DNA of 64,000 bases from Margaritifera margaritifera (GCA_029931535.1 JAQPZY010001174.1:806001-870000), one strand, 5' to 3'; positions 1-11,251 are shown, counted from the first letter of the stretch. The notes: generated by a model from the letters alone, not told the origin. Numbers and translations: made by a program.

Positions 1-96
1 AACAAAGCTCTGCACTCAAAAAATTTTGTCTTAACTTTCAATTCTTTCCTCAACAATTCTTCTTCTTTCTCAAAGAGAGTGTGGAGTTTTTTTCTT
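1..96 (-). CDS. Partial coding exon, CFAP141-like motif (off left edge)
   Basis: On the minus strand the frame is open from about 137 to the window edge, with a TAA just upstream at 138-140. It encodes a charged, helical stretch containing RRKKLHTLFEKEEELL followed by RKELKVKTKFFECRAL. From memory this resembles the C-terminal part of CFAP141 (C1orf189), a small ciliary microtubule-inner protein with an LHQLFEKE motif followed by an EL...AF..ER pattern. An AG acceptor at 97-98 (minus-strand CAG) would start the exon at 96, but its pyrimidine tract is poor, so the 5' boundary is uncertain. The 3' end of the gene lies off the left edge and earlier exons should lie to the right; I could not find them. 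It could also be another protein sharing this short ciliary motif, or a chance open frame. Confidence 0.4.
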
Positions 97-138
97 CTGA
101 TTTCCAAAATCTCTCTTTGTTTGAAGCATTGGAAAGGT

Positions 139-552
139 TATAATATTCACAATGCTCTAAAATATTTAAATATGCAAATGGTGGTTGAGGGCAAGTTTTT
201 ATAAGTGTTACAGGGTTCTCAACATAATATGTATCGACACTATTTGCATGAATACATTCAGCTTATGTTGGTCAATATTATCATGGGTATTTATTTTTAG
301 TATCAGTAGTAGCAGTATTGAAGAATTTTTATTTTTAATCTTATGAAATATCCAACAACACAAGCTGTTAAAGTGGCTGGGCTGGGCAGTGCAGGAAATA
401 AATACAATACATGAAGAAAAGTCGGCACGAATGAAAGATAATAAAAGTATTAACTTTGAAAACAGACACCAAAATGTATAATATACTGCTCTCAGACTTT
501 TCAGTTTTGTATCTCTTGCTTACCCAAATCTTTTAAAATATTGCAAACTATA
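139..552. other. AT-rich stretch, nothing recognised
   Basis: No convincing open frame, repeat or RNA structure is visible. It may be an intron of the gene whose exon lies at the left edge. Confidence 0.4.
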
Positions 553-768
553 GGAATGTCTGAAAAATACAGGAAATTATTGGAAAATATAGGGTTGCCC
601 TAAAAATATAAGACTGTCTGAAAAATACAGGAAATTACAGGAAAATATTGGGCTGCCCTAAAAATATAGGAATGTCTGAACAATACAGGAAATTATAGGG
701 TTGCCCTACAAATTTTAGGAATGCCTGAAAAATACAGGAAATTATAGGAAAATATAGGTCACTTGACA
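553..768. repeat. Tandem repeat, unit about 58 bp, ~4 copies
   Basis: Units share AGGAATGTCTGAAAAATACA followed by GGAAATTATAGGAAAATATA and a GGGTTGCCCTAAAAATAT tail. The copies differ by substitutions and some are shortened, so the array is not recent. Confidence 0.8.
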
Positions 769-1100
769 CCCTGAACACTTAGACATCACAACTCTTTTAG
801 TAAACACCACCTGTTGATTTGACCATCTGTTTAGGAGTAGTAGCGATAAGAATATTTTCAAAATGGCTCCTGTGGAAGCCGTATCTGATGTCCAATGAGC
901 ACTATTTTCATTCAGGACCAACTATACCTAGGAATGAATCTGTTTGTAAAGTTTGATGGCAATCCCCAAAATAGTTTAGGAAAAGCAGCGATAACAAACT
1001 TGTGTTAACAGATGCTGGATGAAAAACCATCGCATAAGCTCTTGTGGTCTATGACCAGTATAGCTAAAAAATAAAAAGCAAAAGGAAAAGAAAATTTTAT
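769..1100. other. Unique sequence, nothing recognised
   Basis: No gene or repeat structure seen between the 58-bp array and the start of the 35-bp array. Confidence 0.4.
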
Positions 1101-1235
1101 TGATGTGTAAGATCTGTAATGACTTTGATAGCATCAGATTGCACAAACTGTAATGACCTCGACAGAATTTAAATGTGTAAAAACTGTAATGACCTTGGTA
1201 GTATCAAAAAGTAAGAACTGTAATAACCTTGGTAG
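1100..1235. repeat. 35-bp tandem array, left part
   Basis: Degenerate units of AACTGTAATAACCTTGGTAG plus TATCAAAGTGTAAG. The array stops abruptly at the terminal inverted repeat of the hAT-like element and resumes at 2732. Confidence 0.8.
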
Positions 1236-1758
1236 CAGTGTTCTCCCGAGGGCCTTTTACCATAGCGGGCCCACTACGCTATCGTTCCAAACTCCGATAA
1301 CCCAGACGCTTTAGAACCTGCCGCTACGATATGCTCTTGTGCCGCTACGCTTTGATGTTTCCCACTACCCTTATAAAATTAATCTGTTAAACAAACATCC
1401 TGTCACCTAATTCAAAGCCCCACTCAAATGACACCCGTTCTTACCTCTGCTGGGGTATTCTATTAAGATAACCCAGGATAATTGCATACTCACTTAACCA
1501 TTATCCATTGTACCTGGCTTGCGTGACCGCCGGTGCACGACCTTTGGTGAGGGTTTCGTCTGCACCTAGTCACGTGATTGGCCAGCAACAATGGAGTCTA
1601 CTGGTAGTGTGTTATATATATGTCAGTCGTTTTCATTAACATCCAAAGCAGTTACACCGATTTAATTAAAAAGTATTGTGAAAAATAAAGTGCTAACCAG
1701 CTATATATGCTGGGATGGACTTAGAGGTGACCACAAATAAAAAAAATAAAAAAGAAAA

Positions 1759-1984
1759 ATGAACACACCACCTTCCAAGAAACGAAAAATTACCCAGCGC
1801 CCTGCTAGCCCCATGTTGGCCTGGTTATGACAATCAGAAACTGGCGTCACGAATAGTGGCAGTGATTCTGATTCCGATAGCGCCAGCATGATTTCCAAAA
1901 AGAATGATATCAAGAAACGAAGGACAGGATTTAATAATGAATGGAAGACGTTATTCCCTTGGGTGGAAATTGCTGGATCGGATG
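1759..1984 (+). pseudogene. hAT-like transposase, exon 1 remnant with stop
   Basis: From ATG 1759 the frame reads MNTPPSKKRKITQRPASP, then hits an in-frame TGA at 1828-1830. Beyond the stop the same frame stays open and contains NNEWKTLFPWVEIAGSDG, the start of the zinc-finger motif (W..lfPWv...dG..C..C) seen in zinc-finger hAT proteins. A good donor (GGTAAGT) follows position 1984. The phase fits the acceptor at 2243, giving GSDG joined to MLCKLC. The nonsense codon makes this a broken copy. Confidence 0.65.
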
Positions 1985-2243
1985 GTAAGTTTTCCATATT
2001 GCTAACTTAAGTGAGTGCTGCCCTATTAATTTCTCTTTTCTCTTTTCTGTCTATCCAAGTAATAAACGGAACAATTTTTATCTTCCAGTTTTACCTCTTT
2101 TGAAAAGATATAAATAAAAAGTATTCCTTTATAAATATAACTAAAATAATTTCATCCATATTCTTACTTATAAAAGTTTATTCCACCCAGTCTATATCAA
2201 ATTCTTGAAAATAAGACTTTGTAATTACATATATATTTTGCAG

Positions 2244-2527
2244 GTATGCTGTGTAAATTGTGCCTGAAGAATTTTTCCATGGTAATTAACTTAATTAGGA
2301 TTCAGGTATATTTGTCTCTTTTTTGTACATCCATTAATAAATTTTATGAAAGGTCATTCTCCTCAATGAATAGAATTAAGAGTGTTTTAAGGAACAGGTT
2401 GTCACAGAGGGTACTGAACTACCTGATGACAATCAGTACTGAAGGACAACCCTTAAAAGACTTTAATTGTGATGTTGCAGTCAGTTTATATGGTGAAATG
2501 AAGAAAAGACGAATATCATTTATTTAA
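2244..2527 (+). pseudogene. hAT-like transposase, exon 2 with C-terminal dimerisation tail
   Basis: After the acceptor TTTTGCAG at 2236-2243 the frame begins GMLCKLCLKNF, completing a C..C zinc-finger half. It then passes through a short unrelated stretch into ERSFSSMNRIKSVLRNRL and LSQRVLNYLMTISTEGQPL, ending at TAA 2525-2527. The ERxFSxMNxIKxxLRNxL signature is typical of the hAT C-terminal dimerisation domain. Several hundred residues of catalytic core that should lie between the two motifs are missing, so this is an internal deletion product and not an active transposase. Confidence 0.7.
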
Positions 2528-2731
2528 ATTAAGAAATAAATGAGATATGCATTGTTGTTACTGTTATAACCTAAGTAAATAAAAAATACTATGTAAATAT
2601 ATGCACTTCCTTTTTATTTCATTGATATTAATTTGTTTCACTTTTATGATGTTAACGCGTGCTTTGTAAAACATTTTATGACCCAAACACGCGTACCCTG
2701 ATGCTATCGAAAATTTCTGGGGAGATCACTG

Positions 2732-2985
2732 GGTAGTATCAAAGTGTAAGAACTGTAATAACCTTGGTAGTATCAAAGTGTAAGAAGTGTAATAACCTTT
2801 GTAGTATTAAAGTGTAAGAACTGTAATAACCTTTGAAGTATCAAAGTGTAAGAATTGTAATGACCTTGGTAGTATCAAAGTGTAAGAACTGTAATAACCT
2901 TTGTAGTATCAAAGTGCAAGAACTGTAATAACATTTGTAGTATCAAAGTGTAAGAAGTGTAATAACCTTTGTAGTATCAAAGCCT
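2732..2985. repeat. 35-bp tandem array, right part
   Basis: About seven better-conserved units of GTAGTATCAAAGTGTAAG plus AACTGTAATAACCTTTG. It continues the array interrupted by the hAT-like element. Confidence 0.9.
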
Positions 2986-3087
2986 GTGAAACCCATGACC
3001 TTCATCATTTCCTGTTCTTCTTCTGTCATCTCTGCCAACTGGGCCTCTGAAATGACATGTGTTTATAAATAGCTGAGTCATGGATAA

Positions 3088-3140
3088 TAGTGTGCGTGTG
3101 TGTGTCTGTGTGTGTGTGTGTATGTGTATGTGTGTCAACA
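3088..3140. repeat. (GT)n microsatellite
   Basis: Imperfect run of TG dinucleotides. Small open frames through it on both strands encode only alternating residues. Confidence 0.9.
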
Positions 3141-4540
3141 CAAACACACTCAAACATATACATAAATAGTAGAATCTTGATAGCACAAACCACAAAAAAA
3201 CAAATCAATCAATTAGAGAGAACAGTACAAGTTCAAATCACTGAGGCTGAACTTAAGTGTCAACATTCTCCTGTGCCTTAAAGGAACTCTTTATCACATA
3301 ATACACCATTTTGCTTTGTCTCTAAATCTTGCATAAAACCACTTAAAATATTTATTCTAACACTAACAACCAGCTGATGGTGATAGAAAATCTACAGCTG
3401 TCTTTCAGTAGTTTGGTAAAGTCCTGTCCACAATTTGAGCCACCTGTTCACAGTTTATCCTCCTAAAACTGAAAGCTGGTCTTACATTAATAGTTTGATG
3501 ACCCTCACAAACAGTATGCATGTGTCGGTTTCTAACATGGCTGATCATCTATCAGCCCCTACTATTGATGACCCTCACAAACAGTATGCATCTAGTGTGG
3601 CTGATCCTCTATCAGCTGAGCATGACCCAGTCAACCAAAAAATCAGATTCTATATCAATCAAAGTCTGCATGAAGCGGTTGATGCAAGTTCGCAATACTT
3701 GGTGCATACCTTCATTTCTATGACCCTCTCAGCTGTTACAGTTATTATAAATCCCACTGCTTTATTTTACTTGCCAACAGTTCATTCACAACATCAAACT
3801 CATGGGCTTGATCCCATTCATAATTTCACAGTTGCTTCGATGTAATATGATAGAACAATGTCAGGCATATTAAGTGATTGAGATGAAGAGCCTAATAAAT
3901 GCATAGAACTTTGGCATTCTGCATCTTTTCTCAAAAAAGATCTGCCTGTAAATTTTATACCCTGAACTGTAGCCATATTTTTGTGAAATTTTCTGTCAAA
4001 ACTATGATTTAATCATAGCAGTGAACAACTCTGCATTAAGATTCCAGTCATTGCTGTCAGATTTATGTTTGGAAATAGGAACTTGGGACACTGTTTCTTC
4101 CTCAAAGTTAAATTAAACTGAACTTTTCCTACAACTTGGTTACAAGCAAGTCTAGTAGTAAACTTTATTTTGGCATACTTGTTATTAAAAATTATTTTGT
4201 ATTACTTTTCAGTTGTGAATAAGTCCCTTTAAAAACTAGTTAAGTGATGATGCCAAGAGTTCTAACCATCCATGTTATAGGGATCAAGATTATACTATAC
4301 TGTGCTCCAGCTTTAAAATGCTGTGCACTGAAGGCATAAAAGCGAGCCGCATTGTAAGTGAGATATCAGTGTACTGAGGTATATTCCAACAAGATTGTGT
4401 CACAACAGTACATAAAAAAACAACATAATATGATATTTAATGATTCAAAATTACATTATTATTTGTTCCTTTAAGCCAAGAACTACAATAAAGTGAAATA
4501 ATTCAAGTAGCATTATAAAAACCAGAGTGTAATCAATGAT
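3141..4540. other. Non-coding stretch with a short local duplication
   Basis: A unit of about 70 bp with GATGACCCTCACAAACAGTA is present twice (about 3486-3620). Open frames here show no recognisable domain. I see nothing else. Confidence 0.5.
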
Positions 4541-4544
4541 TATG

Positions 4545-5470
4545 TAGCTCACCTCAACATTTACTAGTCGTCAGTAGCCATTGTAAACATTATCTTGCAG
4601 AAAAGACATTTAGACAAAAGTGATCTTGGCTCCTTTTCTAACTAAAGATTTTCTTGCAATCTTTCATCTTTACATCGGAACTTTAAAAGTTTTAAATTTG
4701 AACTTTCAACTGGCACTATATAGCCAGTATTGTGCTAACATTGTGAAACCTACCTACCTATCACCCACCCACCTATCTACCTACCTACCTAACTACCATG
4801 ACAGGGCATGAAAGACAAAACAATAAAACAAGGAACATTCTTTTCTATGATACTAAAAGTAGAGGTACTATAATGAGTTGATAAAAACCAGATATTCATG
4901 TTGTTTTTGTATTAGTGATGTTTTAAATCACTGTTATTAAAATCTGCTTGAGAAGGTATTATCACTGTCCACCCCTAGAAGACAGATTTTACTGAGTGAA
5001 AGTCACAGGCTTTGAGTAGCCTTGTTATTTGAACAGATATAAGGAAATATTTCATGAATGAAGTGGAAATATTGTATTGTCATGAATGACTTCGCCACTT
5101 GTGACAATAAAAAACATTTCCACCTCACAAGTGAAATATTTCCTTATGTCTACCTCTAATTTTACTAGTCTCCAGTAACCATTGTAAACATTATCATGCA
5201 GAAAATACAATTACCAGTAAACTAAAGTGATCTTGGCCCCTTTTCTAAATAAAGACTTTTTCTGCAATCTTTTATCTTTACATTAGAACTTGTAATCATT
5301 TTTAAGTTTAAAATTTTAACTTTTAATTGGGACTATATAGCCAGTATATTGTGCTGACATATTATGAAAGCACCTATCAAGCTACCTACCCACCCACCCA
5401 ACCATCCACCTACCTACCTACCTACTATGACAGGGCATAAATGACATAAAACAATGATAAAGAACATTCT
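4545..5470. repeat. Dispersed repeat, two tandem copies ending in CCTA runs
   Basis: Copies at about 4550-4850 and 5155-5470 share CCATTGTAAACATTATC, TGATCTTGGC and ACTATATAGCCAGTAT, and each ends in a (CCTA)n/(CCAC)n run followed by ATGACAGGGCAT. A third copy lies at about 17340-17730. Confidence 0.75.
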
Positions 5471-5479
5471 TTTCTATCA

Positions 5480-6830
5480 TATCAAAGAAACCTATTCTGG
5501 AAAAAGGATGTATAACTTGTCAAGATGCATCCACTCACCAAGTTTCATGATTCTAGTTAGGACAGTAGGCATATAACATGCCAAAAACTCATGTGGTCAT
5601 GAGCTAAATGCAAAATTTAACCAAAAGCAGTAAAAAGATGAAATATAGGTCATGATGAGCCTCTTTTGTTGCAAGGGCAGGTGTGCACAACACACAGCCC
5701 ATCAACATAATTTGTGCAGCCTGCGGCCCGTGTCCTTACTTTATGTATGTGTATTTATACTTTTATTATGGACACAAAACTTTCGCAGTGCGGCCCACTC
5801 AGGTCCAATCAAAGTCAATTCTGGCCCATGTAAATGTTTGAGTTGTGCACCCCTATGTAAGGGTGTGGCAGTAACAGAGATGCATATCATCACTAATTTC
5901 ACAATTCTAGCATGACCAGTGCCCAAGAAATGAACATCAGACACAAAATTTAACCCAATATAATCAAGTATAAAAATATGGGCCATAATGACCCAATACT
6001 GAAATGCATATGAATCAAGCTGCACCCCCAAGTTTCATGATTCTAGATAGGATAGTATGTACATAGCATGCTAAACCCTATGTAAAAACTTAACCAAAGC
6101 CAGTTAAAATGTTAAATATAGGTCACACACACCTATTTTCATATGGGTGTAGTACTAAGAGAGATGTATACAATCATCTAGTTTAATGATCAAAGCATGA
6201 ACAGTGGAGTACTCATTAAGATACATCCCCACCCCTCATCAAGTTTCATCAACCTTGGTATAACAGTATATATATACAGGGTGCTAAAAACCTATCTGGT
6301 TACGAGTTAAATACAAAGACTTAACCTAAGCCAGTTAAATGTCAAATGTAGGTCACAGCTACCTTCTTTTATAGTAAGGGTATGATACTAACAGAGATGC
6401 ATGCTTTCTTCATTTCTGTTGGTTTTAATGTTACTTTTAACACATTATTAGCTACATTATGCCAAGAAAATGGGAGCTAAGTGCCTTTCCCAAGGACACA
6501 CAAGAGGCAGCTGACCAAACCAGTGACCCTTGGATTATGAGTCCTATGCTCGACCAACTGAGCTACCATGGCCATGCAATCATCTAGTTTGATGATTCTA
6601 ACATAAACAGCGCTTGAGAGATAAACTTAAAAGCACAAAATTCAACAAAAGTCGGTGAAGCATGAAATATAGGTCTCAGTGGCCTACAGATGTGATGAGG
6701 GTTTAGTACTCATCAAGATGCATCCCCTCACAAGTTTCATGATTTTAGGCATAACAGTATTGGTTCAGTGTGCAAAAAACCTAAATGCTAAATGCAAAAA
6801 CTTAACCAAGAATGTACAACTAATGTAGAA
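5480..6830. repeat. Degenerate ~150-bp repeat block A (first location)
   Basis: Repeated phrases are AAGTTTCATGATTCTAG, GAAATATAGGTCACAGTGAC, GGGTGTAGTACT and CAGAGATGCAT. Units alternate between two related forms, suggesting a two-unit period of roughly 290 bp. The same family fills 17960-19800. No coding frame is kept across units. Confidence 0.75.
6402..6573 (-). mobile_element. tRNA-derived SINE inserted in repeat block A
   Basis: Read on the minus strand, it starts with a tRNA-like head containing TGGTAGCTCAGTTGGTCGAG (A box), a CTCATAATC anticodon-loop-like stretch and CACTGGTTTGGTC (degenerate B box). The core CCTTGGGAAAGGCACTTAG follows, then an AT-rich tail. ATGCA occurs on both sides (6397-6401 and 6574-6578), and the flanking unit elsewhere reads GAGATGCATACAATCATC, so this is a clean insertion. 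Confidence 0.75.
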
Positions 6831-7350
6831 GTTTGTACAAAATTAGCCCACTTCCCCATGGAGTATGTTCTATGAAACCCACACCAAACTGTTGCGTAGA
6901 GTTGAGCTAACACAAGACCCAATGGGCCTGATATTGCTCACATGGGTAGGTGAAATATGTCAGCTTGTGAATGCAAATTTACACAAGTACTAAAACTGTA
7001 GAAGAGAAAGAAAAGCCTGAAGCATACAGATGCTACATTGTCTATTACGTTTGGTGTCCTTTATCTACTTTTCCTAGACCAATTATATAGAACCACTTTC
7101 TCTGCATAAAAAGGTCAAGTCATGTATACAACCAGCATTCTCTCCATGATCTCTCCCTGCCCATGTGGACTAGGCCCGGATTCATAACTCAGAAATTGTT
7201 AAAAGCACCACCTTAAAGTACATACATTTACTTTGCATTATTAGGAGAGAATCTCTGCATTCAACATGGATTACTGGGTCTATCCTTGACTCACTAAGAC
7301 CATGCCCCTGGAGTCATAACTTGAAAATAATTGAGATTCCCACCCAAGGG
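6831..7350. other. Non-coding, weakly repetitive
   Basis: Parts (for example CTCTCCATGATCTCTCCCTG and nearby) resemble 56870-57000 and 57300-57400, so this is a dispersed repeat. No gene seen. Confidence 0.4.
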
Positions 7351-7421
7351 AGATGTGTTGGCTCTGTTGTTAAGACACTGGACTCATGACCAGAATGTTA
7401 TGGGTTCGATTCCCACCATCT
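7351..7421 (+). mobile_element. tRNA-like SINE head
   Basis: AGATG at 7351-7355 can pair with CATCT at 7417-7421. CTGG/CCAG brackets an ACTCATGA loop (CAT triplet), and TGGGTTCGATTCCCA forms a perfect T arm with a B box. The D arm does not fold like a functional tRNA, so I call it a SINE head or tRNA pseudogene. Confidence 0.6.
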
Positions 7422-7429
7422 GATCAGCA

Positions 7430-8575
7430 AGGATCTTCATTAAATATGCAAGGATCACAATCATAATCGAACTGATCTGAAATGTTGATGAGACATACCA
7501 AATCTGATCAAAATATGATCAGAAATATGACTTCTAGAGTGTTTTGTGGTTTTGTGAGTTTAATGCCATTTTTCAGCACATGATAGGCTATACATGGTGG
7601 CCAGTATATTAGGTGGTGGAAGAACCCAGGAAAACCCAGGGAGGAACCACCGATCCACGGGAAACTACTGGCAAGCTTTTTCACATGCCCACGCTGGCTG
7701 AGCTGAGACTCAAACCCACACAGACATAGGTGAGATGTCAGTGATCTGTAAAGCCGAGCATCTTAGACCATCTGGCCACCTGGAGGCCCACTCAAGAGTG
7801 TTCACAAGCACAGCCAATCAGATACAAGATCACCTCATTAATATGGATGGCTGTCACTCATAACTGAACTCAACCAAGATCTTGATGATATAACTTTACA
7901 TAACAAACCTGGTCAAAATCTAATAAAAAATATGGCATTTAGAGTGTTCACAAGCCCAGCCAATCAGATGCAAGATCACCCCATGAGTATGTGTGGCTGC
8001 CAATCATAACTTATCTGAGATCTCAATACAGTAAGCTAACATACTAAATGTGTCAAAATCTGATCAGAAATATGGCCTCAGGAGTGTACACAAGCTGTGC
8101 AAATCAGAAGCGAGATCACTTCATTAATATGCACAGATTTCACACATTACTGAACTCATCTAAGGTCTCAATGATGTAAGCTTACATATAAAATCTGATC
8201 AGAAATATGGCTATTATAGTGTTCACAAACTCGGCCAATCTGATGCAATATGTCCCCATTAATATGTGTCCTGGTTATCATTAGCATTTAAGATCTTGAT
8301 TAGGCTTACATAGCATATCTGATAAAAATCTGATCAGAAATATGGCCTTTAGAGTGTTCACAAGCTCTGCCAATCAGATTTATGATCACCTCATTTTTAT
8401 GCATGATTGTTGCTCATAACTGAACTCAATCTGATGTTTTGATGATATAAGCTTACACACTAAATCTGACCAAAATCTGATTAGAAATGAAGCCTCTTGA
8501 CTGTTCACAAGCAAATGCAGATCAACAGACGATGGATGCTGCTCAATGGACAAAAGGCCATACCATAAACTCAAC
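7430..8575. repeat. ~140-bp tandem array, ~6 units, split by a SINE
   Basis: Units contain AGAGTGTTCACAAGC, CAATCAGATGCAAGATCACC, CATTAATATG, CTCATAACTGAACTCA and AAATCTGATCAGAAATATGG. Unit starts near 7795, 7936, 8082, 8217 and 8353 are 135-146 bp apart. Confidence 0.85.
7544..7794 (-). mobile_element. MetaSINE-like SINE, copy 1
   Basis: Read on the minus strand: tRNA-like head (GTGGCCAGATGGTCTAAGAT, then GTGGGTTTGAGTC), body CTTGCCAGTAGTTTCCCGTG, GTTCCTCCCTGGGTTTTCCT, and a tail with TACTGGCCACCATGTATAG. The tail layout recalls the conserved 3' domain of bivalve MetaSINEs (recalled, not searched). A perfect 8-bp duplication AGAGTGTT flanks it at 7536-7543 and 7795-7802. A second copy is at 57004-57253. 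Confidence 0.8.
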
Positions 8576-8775
8576 TGGCCATTGGCGAGGTAACCAATTC
8601 ATGCTATTTAATTATATATACACACACACATACACTCATAAAGTATTCCAGTAGACCAATCTACACATTCCCCAAGGAGATATCCCTTTGCAAATTGGTC
8701 AGAGATCCCCAGGGAAAGAATCAAGGAATTTCAGCAAATTCATGCCAAAAATAAACACACACGCACTCACACAAA

Positions 8776-8792
8776 TATATATATATATATAT
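8776..8792. repeat. (TA)n microsatellite, target of the hAT-like element
   Basis: The run is interrupted by CAGGG at 8793 and resumes after CCCTG at 11251. Confidence 0.8.
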
Positions 8793-9278
8793 CAGGGATA
8801 GCGCTGTGCATCGCCAATGTCGCAAATTGCGATTTTTTTTTCAGATTGGCAACAAAAGATACCATCTGGCGAATTTTTTGGCGACAACATTTTTGGCTGT
8901 TAAAACTTGTATATACAATCTTGGGTTTGGAGTGGAGGAATTCAAAGGCACCATGAAATGAAGCCGCAAACTTGGGTATACTATGCACTGGAATCTATCT
9001 ATTGTTACATAAACAAATCCTTTGTTCATATTGATCGCTTATGCTGACATCTGGCCTAAGTAGTGTATGCGGTGATACACTCCAATAGTCATGCTACCAG
9101 ACCAGCTACAATCGACCAAACGACGGCTAATCCTTCTTTTTTTTTTTTTTTAAATGTACCAGAAAGAAAAAGTTTTGCTGAAACTTCAAAGAAAACTGAT
9201 TTGAAGCACCAATCATTCAGTATAAATACAAAGCAAATGAAAACTAAAATTCAGTCTCAATCAGACCTATATACTATC

Positions 9279-9663
9279 ATGGGTAAACGTAAGTTAGACT
9301 TTTCGTGTTCATCATCTCATCCTAAGAGTAAGTTAACAAAATTAACAGCATTTGGATTTAGCACAAGTGCACCAGACAACCCAGTAACTGAACCAGATGT
9401 TATACCTGACAGTCCAGCATCATCTACTTGTAGTGCAGCTGGTAGCAATACTTTAAGTACAACACCACATCATGATCAACGGACCCCGAAATCCCGAAAA
9501 TTTCTTGACAGTTGGAAATTTGAGCGTCCGTGGCTGAGATATGATGCAAAATTAAAACTGATGTTCTGTGATATGTGTATCAAGGCGCAAGTCGTCAATT
9601 CATTCACAACTGGTTGTGATATTTTGAAGAAGGAGTGTGTCACCAAACATGAATTCAGGCGGG
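9279..9663 (+). CDS. hAT-derived zinc-finger protein, exon 1
   Basis: ATG 9279 opens a 128-codon exon. The N-terminus MGKRKLDFSCSSSHPKSK is followed by a Ser/Thr/Pro-rich linker and then a finger-like motif, SWKFERPWLRYDAKLKLMFC with DMCIKAQVVNSFTTGC and KECVTKHEFRR. This W..PWL....C..C...N.F..G...K....H pattern occurs in zinc-finger hAT proteins (ZNF862/KIAA1586-like, by recall). The frame is open further upstream to 9063, but MGKRKL is the natural start. The exon ends at donor GGG|GTAAGT (9663/9664) with one leftover base that matches the phase of exon 2. The spliced product would be 184 residues. Confidence 0.65.
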
Positions 9664-10714
9664 GTAAGTAATAGAGTTACATCTGTTAATTTTACTCATT
9701 TATATTTTACTTTTGCCATCGATCCTGATGACGTTTCTTTAAAAACAAAATGTGTGTGCATATTTCCACAATTTACCTTCAGATGTCTTGATTTTGTTTT
9801 CACATAATTATGTGCATAATATTTTCGCCGAGATCTAGATTCTAAATTACCTTAAAGGGATGTTAAGATATCCTGACTGAAAATTTCATATGTTTTCTCA
9901 ACAATGTCTAGCGATCTTCCTTAAATTACAATTACATTTGTTACATTTGGAATTGCTACTATTACAGGAATAATTGCAAAACGGGGGCTGGATTTTGTGT
10001 GTGTGTGTGAAGGGGGGTGGTGGTGTCATACTTCTTGGACAATCTTCAATAATTTACATTCAAACAATTAGGTCCATCCCGATTGAATATTTCCAAGGTT
10101 ACCGTTTATTCTCATACATAAATTGATTTTACGCAAATGTATAAGGCTTTCTTGCCCTATAAAAGGTCAACTATTTTGAGTAAATTGTATACATATCAGA
10201 GCATACTTTCAATTTTCCGAGTGCAGATTATCCGTGCGTCAATCACACCCCTATGACCCTTTGACACTGAAATATACACGGTTCTTGTCTAGCTAATACA
10301 GGCAGCTTAACATTCTACTGTTTATACAACTGTTCTAAAGACAATTAAAAGGTAACGCGGTCAGAGATAGACAACTTTAAGAGATTTACTGAATTGGCTC
10401 ACAATAGCTAGGGTGATGTGTAGTGTCAAGACCTTTGAGCACTGCTGAGGGAGAGCCCATTAGGCTAATTTGCATAGGTAAAGTACACTAAGTGGAACAA
10501 CCCAATTTGTCTGAAGTTAAGTACATCAAAGAGATGCGTGTTATTACACATCACTGACTGCATTACGGGACTGTGGTAAAACAATAAATATGCTTGTAGT
10601 GGGATACTATAGCAAGGTATAAATCATAAATCAGAGAACCGGAGAGAGAAAGAGAGAGAGACTGCAAATGTAGGGAAAGAAGATATTTTATATTTGATAA
10701 TGCATTTATTTCAG

Positions 10715-10884
10715 GTGACAACAGCCATACCTTTGTACAGACCGTCATGCGGGATGCAAAGACTATGGAAGTAGCTAAGATTGCTGCTATCAGCAAAAGC
10801 AAAAATGCCATTATCAGCGCCATGAGGAACAATAATAAACTCGGCATCTCAACTCTGGAGAATCAAATGAGAATCGGCACGTAG
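10715..10884 (+). CDS. hAT-derived zinc-finger protein, exon 2 (ends early)
   Basis: After acceptor TTATTTCAG (10714) the phase from exon 1 gives G-DNSHTFVQTVMRDAKTM, EVAKIAAISKSKNAI, then LGISTLENQMRIGT and TAG at 10882-10884. The same frame continues past the stop with KWEGDFDFETAFSKWAAVKS to TGA 10960-10962, the usual C-terminal tail of these proteins. The copy therefore has one late nonsense codon plus a missing catalytic core, with the N-terminal and C-terminal motifs joined near AMRNNNKLG. It could be an expressed repressor-like fragment or a fossil; the sequence alone cannot tell. Confidence 0.6.
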
Positions 10885-11251
10885 AAATGGGAAGGAGACT
10901 TCGACTTTGAAACTGCATTCAGCAAGTGGGCAGCCGTAAAATCACGACGCATACTCATGTGACATTCGATTTTATTATTTTTATGAAACAACATTTCAAT
11001 AGTGCAAAACATTATAAATAAGCATACAAAACAGTCATGCAATGATTTATTCTGTAATATTGTGGTATTGTATTGTTTGTTGTCAATAAAGTAATAAATA
11101 CTCCATCTTTTTCAATTTTCATTGCCTACTACATTAATAGACATGGAAAAATACTTACTCCTTGCTTGGCGACACTTTTTGAAAATTGGCGACAAAATAT
11201 TGAGATTTGCAATTTTTTGGCGACAACTTTTTGAAAGCCAGCACCACCCTG

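Larger units (their letters stand above)
1236..2731 (+). mobile_element. hAT-like DNA transposon, internally deleted
   Basis: Left end CAGTGTTCTCCCGAG (1236) and right end CTGGGGAGATCACTG (to 2731) form an imperfect 15-bp terminal inverted repeat. The element sits inside the 35-bp array and is flanked by GGTAG on both sides, a 5-bp target duplication; hAT elements usually make 8 bp. Inside are two exon remnants (1759-1984 and 2244-2527) with an N-terminal zinc-finger segment and a C-terminal hAT dimerisation tail; the catalytic core is absent. A related left end lies inverted at 33952-34142. Confidence 0.8.
8793..11251 (+). mobile_element. hAT-like DNA transposon with two-exon zinc-finger gene
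   Basis: Left end CAGGGATAGCGCTGTGC and right end AGCCAGCACCACCCTG form an imperfect inverted repeat. Subterminal copies of TTGGCGACAA occur in both ends. The flanks are TA microsatellite: TATAT matches on both sides, while an in-register 8-bp duplication does not (ATATATAT versus TATATATA). It carries the two exons listed below and lacks a transposase core. Confidence 0.75.

Noticed and set aside
1701..1997. Minus-strand 98-residue frame
   Set aside because: Antisense of the hAT-like exon 1; no motif of its own.
3435..3845. 136-residue open frame
   Set aside because: Contains a local 70-bp duplication, no domain, no splice signals and ordinary AT-rich composition; not supported.
4744..5430. 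CRISPR-like array from repeated CCTA segments
   Set aside because: Simple tetranucleotide run without regular spacers, in a eukaryotic context.
7351..7421. Functional tRNA-Met
   Set aside because: T arm and anticodon arm fold, but the D arm does not, and the sequence sits at the head of repeat DNA; called SINE-like.
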